Positions 8,971 to 17,076 of a stretch of 64,000 nt of DNA are shown piece by piece. The DNA lies in NCBI RefSeq assembly GCF_934560975.1, contig NZ_CAKTFO010000001.1, positions 345,383 through 409,382 of the forward strand, given 5' to 3'. The notes beneath the pieces are model-generated. The model was not told where the DNA came from. It saw only the letters and a list, made by a program, of their open reading frames with translations, and made no database searches. Source of the DNA: an uncultured Sphingomonas sp. (GTDB taxonomy: Bacteria; Pseudomonadota; Alphaproteobacteria; Sphingomonadales; Sphingomonadaceae). How positions within the stretch are numbered: the stretch's first letter is position 1; each line of letters begins with the position of its first letter. The translations under genes and the position numbers were made by a program.

Positions 8971-9144
8971 ATGACCAACGCTGAAACCGCCCGCACCCTG
9001 TTGGACGCGGCAAAAAAGGCGCTCGCCCAGGCGGGGTTGGAGGTTGTCGGCACAGCCGTGTCCGACACCGGCCAGTGTGTCCGCGTTGCGCTGCGCAACC
9101 CGCACTTCGTTGCCGAGGAGGTCGCCCATGGCGTTCAGCCTTAG
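8971..9144 (+). CDS. Small phage protein, unknown
   Basis: 57 residues from ATG 8971 with an AAGGAG ribosome site at good spacing. Predicted alpha/beta, soluble, with no recognised motif. The 17-bp overlap with the next start suggests co-translation with the winged-helix gene that follows. Function unknown. Confidence 0.5.
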   Translation: MTNAETARTLLDAAKKALAQAGLEVVGTAVSDTGQCVRVALRNPHFVAEEVAHGVQP

Positions 9145-9466
9145 GTGGGCCGACTACAAGGCATGCCGGTTCCTCCGACCGTCTGGCGAGTTCGTGAAGC
9201 TCAGCCCCACCGAGATGGAAATCCTCTCGGTCCTGATGCTGCGCCGGACGGTTGCGAGCACTGAGCTATTCGACATCGTCTATGGCGATAAGCCGGACGG
9301 TGGCCCGCTGTGGGGAGAGAACTCGATGACGAGCCACGTCTCCAACCTCAACAAAAAGCTGGCACCCGACTGGAAGATCCAGGGCTGGCCGCATACCCGC
9401 CTTTATGACCTGATCGACCTCCACGCGCCGAACGCGCTGCTGCGGGAGTATCGCAAGGCGGCGTGA
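9128..9466 (+). CDS. Winged-helix DNA-binding protein (Trans_reg_C-like)
   Basis: 112 residues. The core (LSPTEMEILSVLM ... NSMTSHVSNLNKKL ... TRLYDLID) follows the effector domain of OmpR/PhoB response regulators: a helix-turn-helix with a recognition helix and a C-terminal hairpin. There is no receiver domain. Probably a phage transcription regulator. The start at 9128 fits the overlap with the upstream gene. Confidence 0.65.
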   Translation: MAFSLRWADYKACRFLRPSGEFVKLSPTEMEILSVLMLRRTVASTELFDIVYGDKPDGGPLWGENSMTSHVSNLNKKLAPDWKIQGWPHTRLYDLIDLHAPNALLREYRKAA

Positions 9467-9514
9467 GTTCTCAGGGCAGCAGTTCGACCGGCGCCAGCTT
9501 ACGCGCGGCGGCGC

Positions 9515-9766
9515 TCACGATCGATACCGCCCCTTCTCGCACCAATAACGCACCTTCACGCCTGGCTGGCGCTGGAAAAGGTCGGCCGCCACAAAGCAGT
9601 TCTCACGGTTGTACTCTTCTGCATCGTCAGAGTCGAACGTAGCTACGTGCAGCCGTTGAACGCCGGGTACCGTTGATGAACGGTATAGCGTGTAGGTCGG
9701 GGTGCGCGGACCGCAAGCCGCGAGAGCCAGTGGCAGCACCAACATCATTGTCCGGTTCAAGATCAT
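9515..9766 (-). CDS. Small lipoprotein
   Basis: 83 residues starting at the ATG at 9766. A hydrophobic signal segment ends in a LAAC lipobox near residue 18. The mature part contains a TYTLYRSS segment and two Cys residues that could form a disulfide (NCFVAAD and YWCEKG). This looks like a prophage-borne periplasmic/outer-membrane lipoprotein; some such proteins block superinfection, but nothing here shows that directly. Confidence 0.6.
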   Translation of the reverse strand: MILNRTMMLVLPLALAACGPRTPTYTLYRSSTVPGVQRLHVATFDSDDAEEYNRENCFVAADLFQRQPGVKVRYWCEKGRYRS

Positions 9767-9811
9767 CCCCCTTGCCCGGCTCACCTCTTCTCCGGCGGCC
9801 GGCACCCACCG

Positions 9812-10141
9812 CTACGGCAGCACGTCGACCACCGCCAGCTCCTCCACCGCCCGCGCGCTCAACGTCCGCTCGAACGCAAACCCATTCGGCCCTTCGTCCA
9901 TGTGCGGCTGGTAAGGCCGGCCCAGCCATTCCAAGAACTGTCGCTGATCCGCCTCGGTCCAGCTGCCGACCACCTGCTGGTAGATCCCGGCGGTGATCCA
10001 GTAATAATCACCCCCCTCGTCGCCCAGCATGTCGCGGCGTGCCTGCTGGATCAGCCGACGGACATAATCCACCTCGTCGGTCCGGCCGACGATAGCGGCG
10101 ATCGAGCCTTCAGGGCTGGTCGGGCCAGCCCGGTAGCTCAT
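9812..10141 (-). CDS. Hypothetical phage protein
   Basis: 109 residues, soluble, with Trp/Tyr-rich stretches (DYYWITAGIYQQVV, FLEWLGRPYQP). The start overlaps the stop of the HTH repressor-like gene by 4 bp, so the two form a small operon opposite to the late genes. No family recognised. A partner or modulator of the repressor is possible but is inference. Confidence 0.5.
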   Translation of the reverse strand: MSYRAGPTSPEGSIAAIVGRTDEVDYVRRLIQQARRDMLGDEGGDYYWITAGIYQQVVGSWTEADQRQFLEWLGRPYQPHMDEGPNGFAFERTLSARAVEELAVVDVLP

Positions 10142-10377
10142 GACAACGGCGCGCCCAGCTCTTGAGCCGCTATCCCGAAGTACCGTGCCAGCGCGTCCCG
10201 CTCACCATCCGGCAGCCGCTTCGGTGTCCCCTGGCGGACGTAGCGGCTGAGGTATGACGGTGCGCGGCCAACCAGCCGCGACAGCCCGGCATAGTCCTCG
10301 CCCTTGTCGACCACGAGACGCTGTAGGCGGCGGCGAGCCTGTTCGTCGGTGGCTTGTGGGGGGACTCGGATCAGCAT
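10138..10377 (-). CDS. XRE-like helix-turn-helix repressor
   Basis: 79 residues from ATG 10377; the frame is open further upstream but the remaining sequence is low complexity and crosses a hairpin cluster. The segment YAGLSRLVGRAPSYLSRYVR is a clear helix-turn-helix, followed by a LARYFGIAAQEL helix as in short Cro/CI-type proteins. It is transcribed away from the Dam methylase gene, across a ~200-bp intergenic control region. Confidence 0.65.
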   Translation of the reverse strand: MLIRVPPQATDEQARRRLQRLVVDKGEDYAGLSRLVGRAPSYLSRYVRQGTPKRLPDGERDALARYFGIAAQELGAPLS

Positions 10378-10436
10378 GGGCGAGACATAATTGTTCCGCG
10401 TATGTTCTTCAATTCCAAGACACGTCCGCAGGCCGT

Positions 10437-10566
10437 AAGGTAACCGCCGGTTACCTTTTCCGGCCGAGCGGGGGTTCCGGGCTGCAACCCGGGAACCGAC
10501 GGACCGAAGATCCGTCACGCGCGGCTGGCCTAGCCGCAACGCCCCGCGCCTGTGCACCAGGCGGGG
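10437..10566. ncRNA. Cluster of five hairpins in the repressor/methylase intergenic region
   Basis: Five inverted repeats sit almost end to end: 10437-10457 (9-bp perfect stem AAGGTAACC, 3-nt loop, then T-rich), ~10473-10498 (GGTTCC stem), ~10499-10517 (GACGGA stem), ~10522-10538 (GCGGCT stem) and ~10540-10566 (GCCCCG stem with bulge). The last ends ~10 bp before the methylase start. GCGGGG near 10468 could alternatively pair with CCCCGC near 10541 to close a four-way junction. Could be a structured leader, a small RNA, or operators plus a terminator. Confidence 0.4.
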
Positions 10567-10575
10567 CTTCCGTGA

Positions 10576-11394
10576 GTGAACATCGAAATGGAGTCTATGA
10601 TTCGTGTGGCACCGGTCCGTCCGGCTGCCCCGTACCTTGGCGGCAAGCGCAATCTTGCCAGCCGCCTCTGCGCCATCCTGCGCGGCATCCCCCACCAGAC
10701 ATATGTTGAGCCATTCGTGGGCCTGGGAGGCATCTTCCTCCGCCGCGATCGGCGACCGCGCGCCGAGGTCATCAACGACCTGTCGGGCGACGTGGCGAAC
10801 CTCTTCCGCATCCTCCAGCGCCACTACGAGGCGTTCATGGGTGAGCTGAAGTGGAAGTTGACCAGCCGGGCCGAGTTCGACCGTCTGCGTCGTGCTGACG
10901 CATCAACCCTGACCGACCTAGAGCGCGCCGCGCGGTTCCTGTACCTCCAGCGGCTTGCGTTCGGGGGCAAGGTGACCGGCCGCACGTTTGGCGTGGGCAA
11001 AGCCACGCCGGCGCGGTTCGACGTCACCAAGCTGGAGCCGATGCTGGCGGAGATCCACGAGCGGCTTGCCGGCGTGGTCATCGAGCAGCTGCCTTATGCG
11101 GACGTGATCCGGCGCTATGACGCCGCTGAGACCCTGTTCTATCTCGATCCGCCCTATGTCGACTGCGAGGACGATTATGGGGCGGGGTTCACGCCGGATG
11201 ACTTCTTCCGGATGGCCGACCAGCTGGCGTCGATCCGTGGCCGCTTCGTGCTGTCGATCAATGATGCGCCGCTGGCGCGGGCGGCGTTTGGCCGGTTCGA
11301 TCTGCGGGGAGTCGAGGTGACCTACACCGTAGCGAAGGGCATCGGTAAGCGGGTGGGAGAGCTGATCATTTCCAACGGTACTGCAATCTCGTAA
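10576..11394 (+). CDS. DNA adenine methyltransferase, D12 class (Dam-like)
   Basis: 272 residues from GTG 10576; an ATG at the eighth codon is a possible alternative. The N-terminal PYLGGKRNLA motif and YVEPFVGLGG form the AdoMet-binding region, and YLDPPYVD is the catalytic DPPY motif of N6-adenine methylases. A helical target-recognition insert lies between them. No partner nuclease is adjacent, so it is an orphan phage methylase, most likely masking phage DNA from host restriction. Confidence 0.85.
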   Translation: MNIEMESMIRVAPVRPAAPYLGGKRNLASRLCAILRGIPHQTYVEPFVGLGGIFLRRDRRPRAEVINDLSGDVANLFRILQRHYEAFMGELKWKLTSRAEFDRLRRADASTLTDLERAARFLYLQRLAFGGKVTGRTFGVGKATPARFDVTKLEPMLAEIHERLAGVVIEQLPYADVIRRYDAAETLFYLDPPYVDCEDDYGAGFTPDDFFRMADQLASIRGRFVLSINDAPLARAAFGRFDLRGVEVTYTVAKGIGKRVGELIISNGTAIS

Positions 11395-11421
11395 AGGCGC
11401 TGCCTTCACGGGGGAGGTACA

Positions 11422-11952
11422 ATGCGACGGATTGCGCTTGGCTTGTTGGTCTTTGGGACGGTCGCGAGCGCTAGGGAGGTGCCGCCTCCGTCTCCAATGC
11501 CGGACATTGTGAAGGTTCGCGACATGGCCGAGTCCGGGCTCAAGGCCAAGCTGATCGATCCCGCTTCCGCTATGTTTACCTACAGCAGCGGGTTCCAGTG
11601 GGGCTGGGTCGGCAAGATGATGGGTGGCCGAACTTGGGGCTGGATCGCGTGCGGTGCCGTCAACGCCAAGAACCGCCTGGGCGGTTATGTCGGTGCGGAC
11701 CGTTTTTACGTCCTGTCAGACGCCAGCGGTGCCGTGACATGGGGTTATCTCAAAGCGTCGATGTCCACCTGCGACAACGGCACAGTCGTGCCAGTACAGC
11801 CTGAGCTACAGGCTACCGCCGGGGACGCTGCCCGCCAGGGCGGCAGCATCGGGGTTGCCGATGAACTCGCCAAGCTGGCGGGCCTGCGGGAGAAAGGCCT
11901 GCTTACCCAGGCAGAGTTCGACGCGCAGAAAGCAAAGCTGCTGGCGCGCTGA
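11422..11952 (+). CDS. Secreted or periplasmic protein with C-terminal SHOCT domain
   Basis: 176 residues. A signal peptide of ~17 residues ends after VASA. The middle has an unassigned domain with paired Trp/Gly motifs (FQWGWVGKMMGG, TWGWIACGAVNAK). Residues ~143-176 match the SHOCT pattern (ELAKLAGLREKGLLTQAEFD), a short helical oligomerisation module. Follows the methylase gene by 27 bp. Probably a prophage accessory gene; function unknown. Confidence 0.65.
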   Translation: MRRIALGLLVFGTVASAREVPPPSPMPDIVKVRDMAESGLKAKLIDPASAMFTYSSGFQWGWVGKMMGGRTWGWIACGAVNAKNRLGGYVGADRFYVLSDASGAVTWGYLKASMSTCDNGTVVPVQPELQATAGDAARQGGSIGVADELAKLAGLREKGLLTQAEFDAQKAKLLAR

Positions 11953-11958
11953 TCGCGC

Positions 11959-12351
11959 TTAGCAGCTGAGCCAGCACCGCTCCGCATCATCCACCTGCTC
12001 GAACGCGTCGCCGTCGGCGCCGAGCAGCTGGAGCCGGCCGCGCACCTGGTCGGGCGTGGCGTCACGCGGGAACCCGCGATCGGCGCGCGCGGCGGTTGCT
12101 AGGTTGTCGATCCAGTCGCCGCGATCCTTCTGGGCCAGCAGCCAGCGGCCGAACGGTTCCCGCATTACCATCTCGCTCCCTTGCTCGACCAGCACGACCG
12201 GCTCCGGCTCGGCCGGATTGTTGGACATTTTGTCCATCAATTGCCCGCAGGGCACCTCCATGTGCGGCGCGGGACAATCCCGCAGGATAGACGCAATCTC
12301 AAGCTCCAGCCGTTCCCGAACGGCAGCACGCGGCGTGTCCATGGCTTTCAT
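11959..12351 (-). CDS. YozE SAM-like domain protein
   Basis: 130 residues. The C-terminal half (PFGRWLLAQKDRGDWIDNLA ... RADRGFPRDAT ... CW) matches the YozE_SAM_like family, a small helical fold common in prophages and mobile elements. The N-terminal ~50 residues are variable. Converges on the SHOCT gene with a 6-bp gap. Biochemical role unknown. Confidence 0.65.
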   Translation of the reverse strand: MKAMDTPRAAVRERLELEIASILRDCPAPHMEVPCGQLMDKMSNNPAEPEPVVLVEQGSEMVMREPFGRWLLAQKDRGDWIDNLATAARADRGFPRDATPDQVRGRLQLLGADGDAFEQVDDAERCWLSC

Positions 12352-12414
12352 CCTTGCCGACTCGATGGCGTTCCGGATAGCAGATGTTCCATGTTTGTTC
12401 TACGGAGCGGGTAA

Positions 12415-12795
12415 GTGGGGTGGAACGATTTCAGCCTGCCCGGGTGCGGCGAGTGGTACGACAACGAGGACGGGAGCAGCCGGCAAGCAGAGCTGGCGAT
12501 ATGCAGGGTAGGGGAGGTGGCGCACCTGGTGCGCGAGCCGAACAACCCGCACGACGGCGCGGCCGTGGCGATCTTCAGCGCCAGGCAGATCCGCGTGGGC
12601 TACCTGCGGCGCGAGCGGGCCGTATGGATCGGCAGCAAGATCGATCGGGGATATGAAGTCCGAGCGATTGTCGAGCGGATACGCGGCGCGGACCTGCCGG
12701 GCTCGTCGCTGGGCATTCTGCTTCGGATCAACATGGAGGGCGACCAACCGGAGCTGCCCGTCGACCCCGACTGCGTGGTCAGGCGTGTGGCATGA
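12415..12795 (+). CDS. Stand-alone HIRAN-domain protein
   Basis: 126 residues from GTG 12415. The sequence from about residue 25 (GEVAHLVREPNNPHDGAAVAIF ... VGYLRRE) is a HIRAN domain, known to bind the 3' end of single-stranded DNA in HLTF/Rad5-type remodellers. Here it is encoded alone with no helicase. Diverges from the YozE-like gene and appears to be the last gene of the prophage-like block. Confidence 0.7.
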   Translation: MGWNDFSLPGCGEWYDNEDGSSRQAELAICRVGEVAHLVREPNNPHDGAAVAIFSARQIRVGYLRRERAVWIGSKIDRGYEVRAIVERIRGADLPGSSLGILLRINMEGDQPELPVDPDCVVRRVA

Positions 12796-13571
12796 CATTA
12801 AAGGCAGGGCTGCAGCTCATCGCAAAACGAAAATTTGCGGCGGGGTACTTGTTGGGGTATCGAACACGAGCTTGATCTAGAGAATGGCTGAAAACAGCCT
12901 AAAAGCAACGTTGTTGTGACGGGCTCCCGCTCCGCCACTCGTTGACCTATCGGTTCTGAACGGAAGAAGCTGGCTCGAAAATTGGCCGCTTCCTGGCAAT
13001 TTTGCCTTTCGGAAGAGACTTGCACAGAACTCGACGCAGGAGAACGGCGTCATTTTCGCCTGTTTCTCTCGGCGCCGACTGCCAGCGGTACGGGATCTCA
13101 AATTAGCATCAAAACCATGATGCGGGCTTGTCTTCCTTTGGACGACCATACGGTCATCACTCAATCCTACAGGCACTTAGCGGGCATGGCTGGCGCGGAA
13201 CCAGGCTCTTTCAACGCGATCTGTCAGCCTGCGGGATCAGAACTTTGTGCCGCACGTGGAGTCCGCGCGATCTTTGTCCAAGCACGATGATGTCGCTGCC
13301 GTCTCGAAATCTGCCAACCCCAGCGGATCTTGCCTGACGAGTTGCTCAGCCGCAGTCGAGCCATCGCCCTGTATTCGCCTGTTCGGCCCTGTTCACACGC
13401 AAAATGTGTGTACCAAATGGCTTACGCCGCGTGTTGGTTTGCCAGATTTCCGGCGCATTCCCCTCCGATCTGATAGCGGCAGTAACAGGCTAAATATTCC
13501 CAATAACAGGCTTAAAAATCAGGCAAAGCAGGGGAGGATCAGGAGCCGGCTCGACACCAATTCCGGGCCTT
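12796..13571. other. Intergenic stretch between prophage and island
   Basis: About 780 bp without a convincing gene; the short frames in it lack ribosome sites and coding character. It is less GC-rich than the flanks, which suits a junction between acquired blocks. The only structure seen is a pair of short direct repeats near 13483-13516, listed separately. I found no tRNA gene or obvious attachment-site repeat. Confidence 0.5.
13483..13516. repeat. Two direct repeats (TAACAGGCT) 21 bp apart
   Basis: TAACAGGCT begins at 13483 and again at 13504, each followed by an A/T-rich run. The spacing is two helical turns, which suits cooperative binding by a regulator. They sit ~60 bp upstream of the ParB/methyltransferase start and could be its operator. 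Confidence 0.35.
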
Positions 13572-14984
13572 GTGTCCTGCGGGTTTTCGAGGCATGAAGA
13601 CGTTGCGGAGCTCGGAGGACCCGCGGAACGCCTCCCTATCAAGGAGGCGGCGTTGGCCGAGCCACTGCGTCCAATCGAGATGATTCCGACTGCGGAGATC
13701 GTTCCCTATCAGCGGAACGCGCGTAAGCACTCCAAGAAGCAGATCAACAAGATCATACGGTCGATCAAAGAGTTTGATGTCACAAACCCGCTTATCGTAG
13801 ACGAGCAGAACGTACTTCTTGCGGGTCACGGCCGTCTTGAGGCGGCGAAGAGGCTCAATATGCGGGAGGTTCCATGCATCCGCATGATCGGATTGCGCGG
13901 TCCTCAGAAGGCGGCATACCGTCTTGCCGACAATGCCATAGCGGATGAGAGCACCTGGGACCTCGACCAGTTAGCGGACGAGATCAAGGTTATTACTTCT
14001 CTTGATTGTGATCCAGAATTAACCGGGTTCGATCAACCCGACATCGACCGCATTCTTGATGAGTTTGATCAGCGCGACCCCAAGCAGCTGGCGAAAGAAG
14101 ATGCCGTACCGCCGCCAGACACGTTGGACAGCGCAACCACGCATTTCGGCGACGAGTGGATATTAGGGAATCACAAGTTAGTTTGCGGCAACGCACGAGA
14201 CAAAAGCGCAATCGCTATACTCATGGGCGGCGCGTCAGCTGACGTAATTTTTACTGACCCGCCGTGGAATGTTCCAATTATGGGTCATGTTAGCGGCAAA
14301 GGCAAGAACAAACGTCGTGAATTCTTCGAAGCGAGCGGGGAAATGTCGCAGCCTGAGTTCCTTGCTTTTCTAAATGAGACCTTCGGCAACGCTGGATCGG
14401 TATGCCGTGATGGGGCGATTGCCTATGTCTGCATTGATTGGCGAGGCTTATTGGCAGTCCTAACCGTGTGCCAGACGCTCTTTAGCGAGCTTAAGAACAT
14501 CATCGTCTGGAACAAGCGGAACGCCGGCATGGGGACCTTCTACCGCTCGCAGCATGAGCTCGTCGTGGTCTGCAAGGTCGGCAGCGGCGCTCATACGAAC
14601 AACTTTGGCCTCGGGGAGCGTGGCCGGCATAGATCTAATGTATGGACCTATGCTGGCGCCAATAGCTTCGGCAAAAGCAGGGACGAAGAGCTTGCCATGC
14701 ATCCAACGGTCAAACCTGTCGCGATGATCGCGGATGCACTGAGGGACGTTAGCAACCGCGGTGAACTGATCCTCGATCCCTTTGGAGGCTCAGGCAGCAC
14801 GTTGATTGCGGCGGAAAAAACAGGCCGCTGTGCCCGGCTGCTCGAGATCGATCCGATCTACTGTGATGTTATTATTCGGCGTTGGCAGAAGCAGACCGGC
14901 AAGACGGCAATCCTAGCGGACGGCCGGTGTTTCGAGGAGGTTGAAGCATCCCGTACGGCTGCTGCCGAGGAGATCGACGGATGA
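13572..14984 (+). CDS. ParB-like domain fused to DNA methyltransferase (orphan)
   Basis: 470 residues. Residues ~30-130 are a ParB/Srx-type domain (NARKHSKKQINKII ... VDEQNVLLAGHGRLEAAK). Residues ~190-450 are a beta-class N6-adenine/N4-cytosine methylase: catalytic VIFTDPPWN near residue 235, and the AdoMet motif LDPFGGSGST near residue 400. This fusion is widespread in phages and integrative elements as a solitary methylase. GTG start assumed; the DUF5681 gene follows with a 4-bp overlap. Confidence 0.8.
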   Translation: MSCGFSRHEDVAELGGPAERLPIKEAALAEPLRPIEMIPTAEIVPYQRNARKHSKKQINKIIRSIKEFDVTNPLIVDEQNVLLAGHGRLEAAKRLNMREVPCIRMIGLRGPQKAAYRLADNAIADESTWDLDQLADEIKVITSLDCDPELTGFDQPDIDRILDEFDQRDPKQLAKEDAVPPPDTLDSATTHFGDEWILGNHKLVCGNARDKSAIAILMGGASADVIFTDPPWNVPIMGHVSGKGKNKRREFFEASGEMSQPEFLAFLNETFGNAGSVCRDGAIAYVCIDWRGLLAVLTVCQTLFSELKNIIVWNKRNAGMGTFYRSQHELVVVCKVGSGAHTNNFGLGERGRHRSNVWTYAGANSFGKSRDEELAMHPTVKPVAMIADALRDVSNRGELILDPFGGSGSTLIAAEKTGRCARLLEIDPIYCDVIIRRWQKQTGKTAILADGRCFEEVEASRTAAAEEIDG

Positions 14985-15400
14985 GCGATCAGGAGGATCC
15001 GAAGCCATTCAAGGACACGAGGTTCAAGCCCAAGCAATCCGGCAATCCAAAAGGCCGCCCGCGCAACTCCCGACGCGCTGCCGTTCCAAGCCAGCTCATG
15101 AAGGACATCATCAAGGCTGGAGAGGAAAAAGTTACGGTAACGATTAGTGGTAAGCAGACTATTGTCACAATGAATGAAGCGCTGATTCGAGCGCTGCAAA
15201 AGCACGCGTTAGCTGGCAAGGTGTACGCGATGAAGGCCTGGTTCGACCTTCTGCGTGATGCTCTTCAAGAAAACGTCATTCGAGAGCCTGTGTTCAGGTT
15301 GGTCGATGACATGGCGATCCATCTGCGAGCAAGGGGGCTTGACCCGAGTAATGATCCAATGCTTGACGCGGTCGCTAAGAGGTCGAGGAAGCCCGACTAG
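14981..15400 (+). CDS. DUF5681-like protein
   Basis: 139 residues, ATG overlapping the methylase stop. It begins with the DUF5681 signature of a basic Gly/Arg region (FKPKQSGNPKGRPR) and continues helical. Members are regularly encoded next to ParB-methylase fusions in mobile elements. A DNA-binding partner role is a reasonable guess, not shown. Confidence 0.65.
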   Translation: MSDQEDPKPFKDTRFKPKQSGNPKGRPRNSRRAAVPSQLMKDIIKAGEEKVTVTISGKQTIVTMNEALIRALQKHALAGKVYAMKAWFDLLRDALQENVIREPVFRLVDDMAIHLRARGLDPSNDPMLDAVAKRSRKPD

Positions 15401-15528
15401 CTAATCAATGATCAAACTCCGCTGCCGCGCGGGTCGGGAGAGCTCCGGGGCAGCGGAGGTTAAGGTGAATCTGATAGCGGAAGGGTGAGGCTGTTGGAAC
15501 AGCAAACCGACGCCGACCTTGGATCGCC

Positions 15529-16221
15529 TCAAGCCAGTTGACCAGCAACGGTTCTGCCTTCGGCCGCGCCGAGAGCCGCGATGATCTCCGCGCCCAGCTG
15601 TCGCGTGTTGCGTGGGCTGCCTGCACCGTTGAGCAGCGAAATTCCGAGTTCTCCGGCAAGCTCGCGCAATATCGGCTTTGCTGGGCTTACAGGCTGCCCG
15701 TCACGTTCAACAACGATCGTGCCATTCTCATATTGAATGACGCGGTGGCTGTTCGAGCTCGCCTGTTTCGCGATGAGGAGGTGATCAAGTGAGATCGGCT
15801 CTCGCCGAACTGTCCGCGTGGGGTAGATCAGATCCCCTGTCGTATCGGGAGCGGCTTCGTGTAGGCGGTCAATCGGGCAGTCCAGCAGTTCCTCGATCGA
15901 AGCTTCGCCTTCATCTACGTTGACGCGCAACACGATCACACGATCGACGTGCTGGATCGTGCTTCTGCGGAAGCTCACATGGGTGGACGTCGTCACCGTC
16001 TTTACCGAAATGCGTTCACTATCGGCACTGACGACGTCATAGCCATGTTGGTTGGTGGCTAGCGCCATCTGACCTCGGGTGATCATCGCCGCGTAGAGCT
16101 CGCCGATACGACCGGTGAGATGCCCTAGCTGCGCTGGCTGGACGCCCCACGCGAGCTCCTTCTCGAACCAGGCGAGCGCCTCGCCGAGCGAGCGGATGAT
16201 TTGCACCTGGGATAGCGACAT
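15529..16221 (-). CDS. DUF6998-like, possible restriction-nuclease-fold protein
   Basis: 230 residues starting at ATG 16221, chosen because GGAGGG precedes it. The middle (LTGRIGELYAAM ... NQHGYDVV ... ERISVKTVT) has a Glu, Asp and xK spacing like the PD-(D/E)xK nuclease core and resembles DUF6998. The C-terminal ~50 residues look like a small DNA-binding or Lsr2-like tail with an N-terminal-type helix pair. Lies between a methylase pair and a decayed restriction system, so a role in restriction is plausible. Confidence 0.5.
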   Translation of the reverse strand: MSLSQVQIIRSLGEALAWFEKELAWGVQPAQLGHLTGRIGELYAAMITRGQMALATNQHGYDVVSADSERISVKTVTTSTHVSFRRSTIQHVDRVIVLRVNVDEGEASIEELLDCPIDRLHEAAPDTTGDLIYPTRTVRREPISLDHLLIAKQASSNSHRVIQYENGTIVVERDGQPVSPAKPILRELAGELGISLLNGAGSPRNTRQLGAEIIAALGAAEGRTVAGQLA

Positions 16222-16311
16222 ATGCCCTCCGTTAGAAGGTGCGGTCCGCTTCGCCCTGGGCTCACTCGTCGCACCTATGTCCATCTCGGGGCGACGGCCT
16301 GAGCCGGATGT

Positions 16312-16429
16312 TGGAAACCTGATCGCTAGAGCAGGCGCATGCGCCTTTACCGGCGGGCCGGCTGGACATGCGCGCATGCCACCCGGCCTCAGCAAAGCTG
16401 CGACCGAGTTCTAGCGATTGGGGTTTCCA
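16312..16429. repeat. 118-bp element bounded by inverted repeats
   Basis: The left arm at 16312-16330 (TGGAAACC then ATCGCTAGA) is matched in inverse by 16410-16429 (TCTAGCGAT then GGTTTCCA). Inside lie two perfect palindromes, AGGCGCATGCGCCT at 16332-16345 and CATGCGCGCATG at 16367-16378. The rest of the 16222-16644 gap shows no convincing gene. Could be a miniature mobile element, a folded RNA, or a protein-binding hub. Confidence 0.4.
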
Positions 16430-16644
16430 CGCCCCGCTCCCGGCTTTCACGGGAGCCGGACCAGATTGCTCTGGCGGGGAAGGAAGGCAAGTGGAATGTG
16501 CGCGAGGCGCCGCTGATCGGACGCGACAAGCCGATCACGGCCGACGATCGGCCGCACGTCGATTAGTGGCCAGATCCTCTTCGCAAACGAGGTTCTCCAG
16601 CGTGCACTGGACCAGCGCGGCTGACGCTCGCTAACGCCCTGCTC

Positions 16645-17076
16645 GTGGCCGACACACTCACCCCAGCCGAGCGGAGCGAACGCATGGCCCGCGTGGCGGG
16701 GCGAGACACCAAGCCCGAGCTGGTCGTTCGCCGGCTGCTATGGGCCATGGGCTACCGCTATCGCCTGCATGCGCGTGACCTGCCGGGTAAGCCGGACATC
16801 GTCCTGCGCGGCCGCAAGCGCGCGATCTTCGTGCATGGCTGCTTCTGGCACCGTCATCCCGATCCCACGTGCAAGCTCGCGCGCATGCCCAAGAGCCGGC
16901 TGGACTTCTGGGGTCCCAAGCTCGAGGGCAATCGCCTTCGTGACGAAGCCAATCTGGCGGGGCTTAAGGCATCGGGCTGGCGCGTGCTGCTTGTCTGGGA
17001 GTGCGAGTTGCGAGATAGGGAACGTTTAGGAAACAAATTGCGTGGGCTCATCGAGGGAGAGCATGAAGGCGATTGA
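16645..17076 (+). CDS. vsr: Vsr-type very short patch repair endonuclease
   Basis: 143 residues from GTG 16645. It has the Vsr hallmarks: RDTKPELVVRRLLWAMGYRYR, the LPGKPDIV catalytic/metal segment (Asp near residue 51) and FVHGCFWHRH with the zinc-binding Cys/His set. Vsr nicks T:G mismatches that arise when 5-methylcytosine deaminates, so it travels with C5-methylases. The downstream C5-methylase start overlaps it by 14 bp. It appears intact although its partners are broken. Confidence 0.8.
   Translation: MADTLTPAERSERMARVAGRDTKPELVVRRLLWAMGYRYRLHARDLPGKPDIVLRGRKRAIFVHGCFWHRHPDPTCKLARMPKSRLDFWGPKLEGNRLRDEANLAGLKASGWRVLLVWECELRDRERLGNKLRGLIEGEHEGD

Noticed and set aside
10468..10546. tRNA gene suggested by arm-like hairpins with 7-nt loops
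   Set aside because: The anticodon-like loop lacks U33, the T-like loop lacks TTC, the D-like loop is far too long and there is no matching acceptor stem or CCA end on either strand.
16339..16566. Small ORF in the gap before vsr
   Set aside because: No ribosome site, covers the inverted-repeat element and has no coding character.
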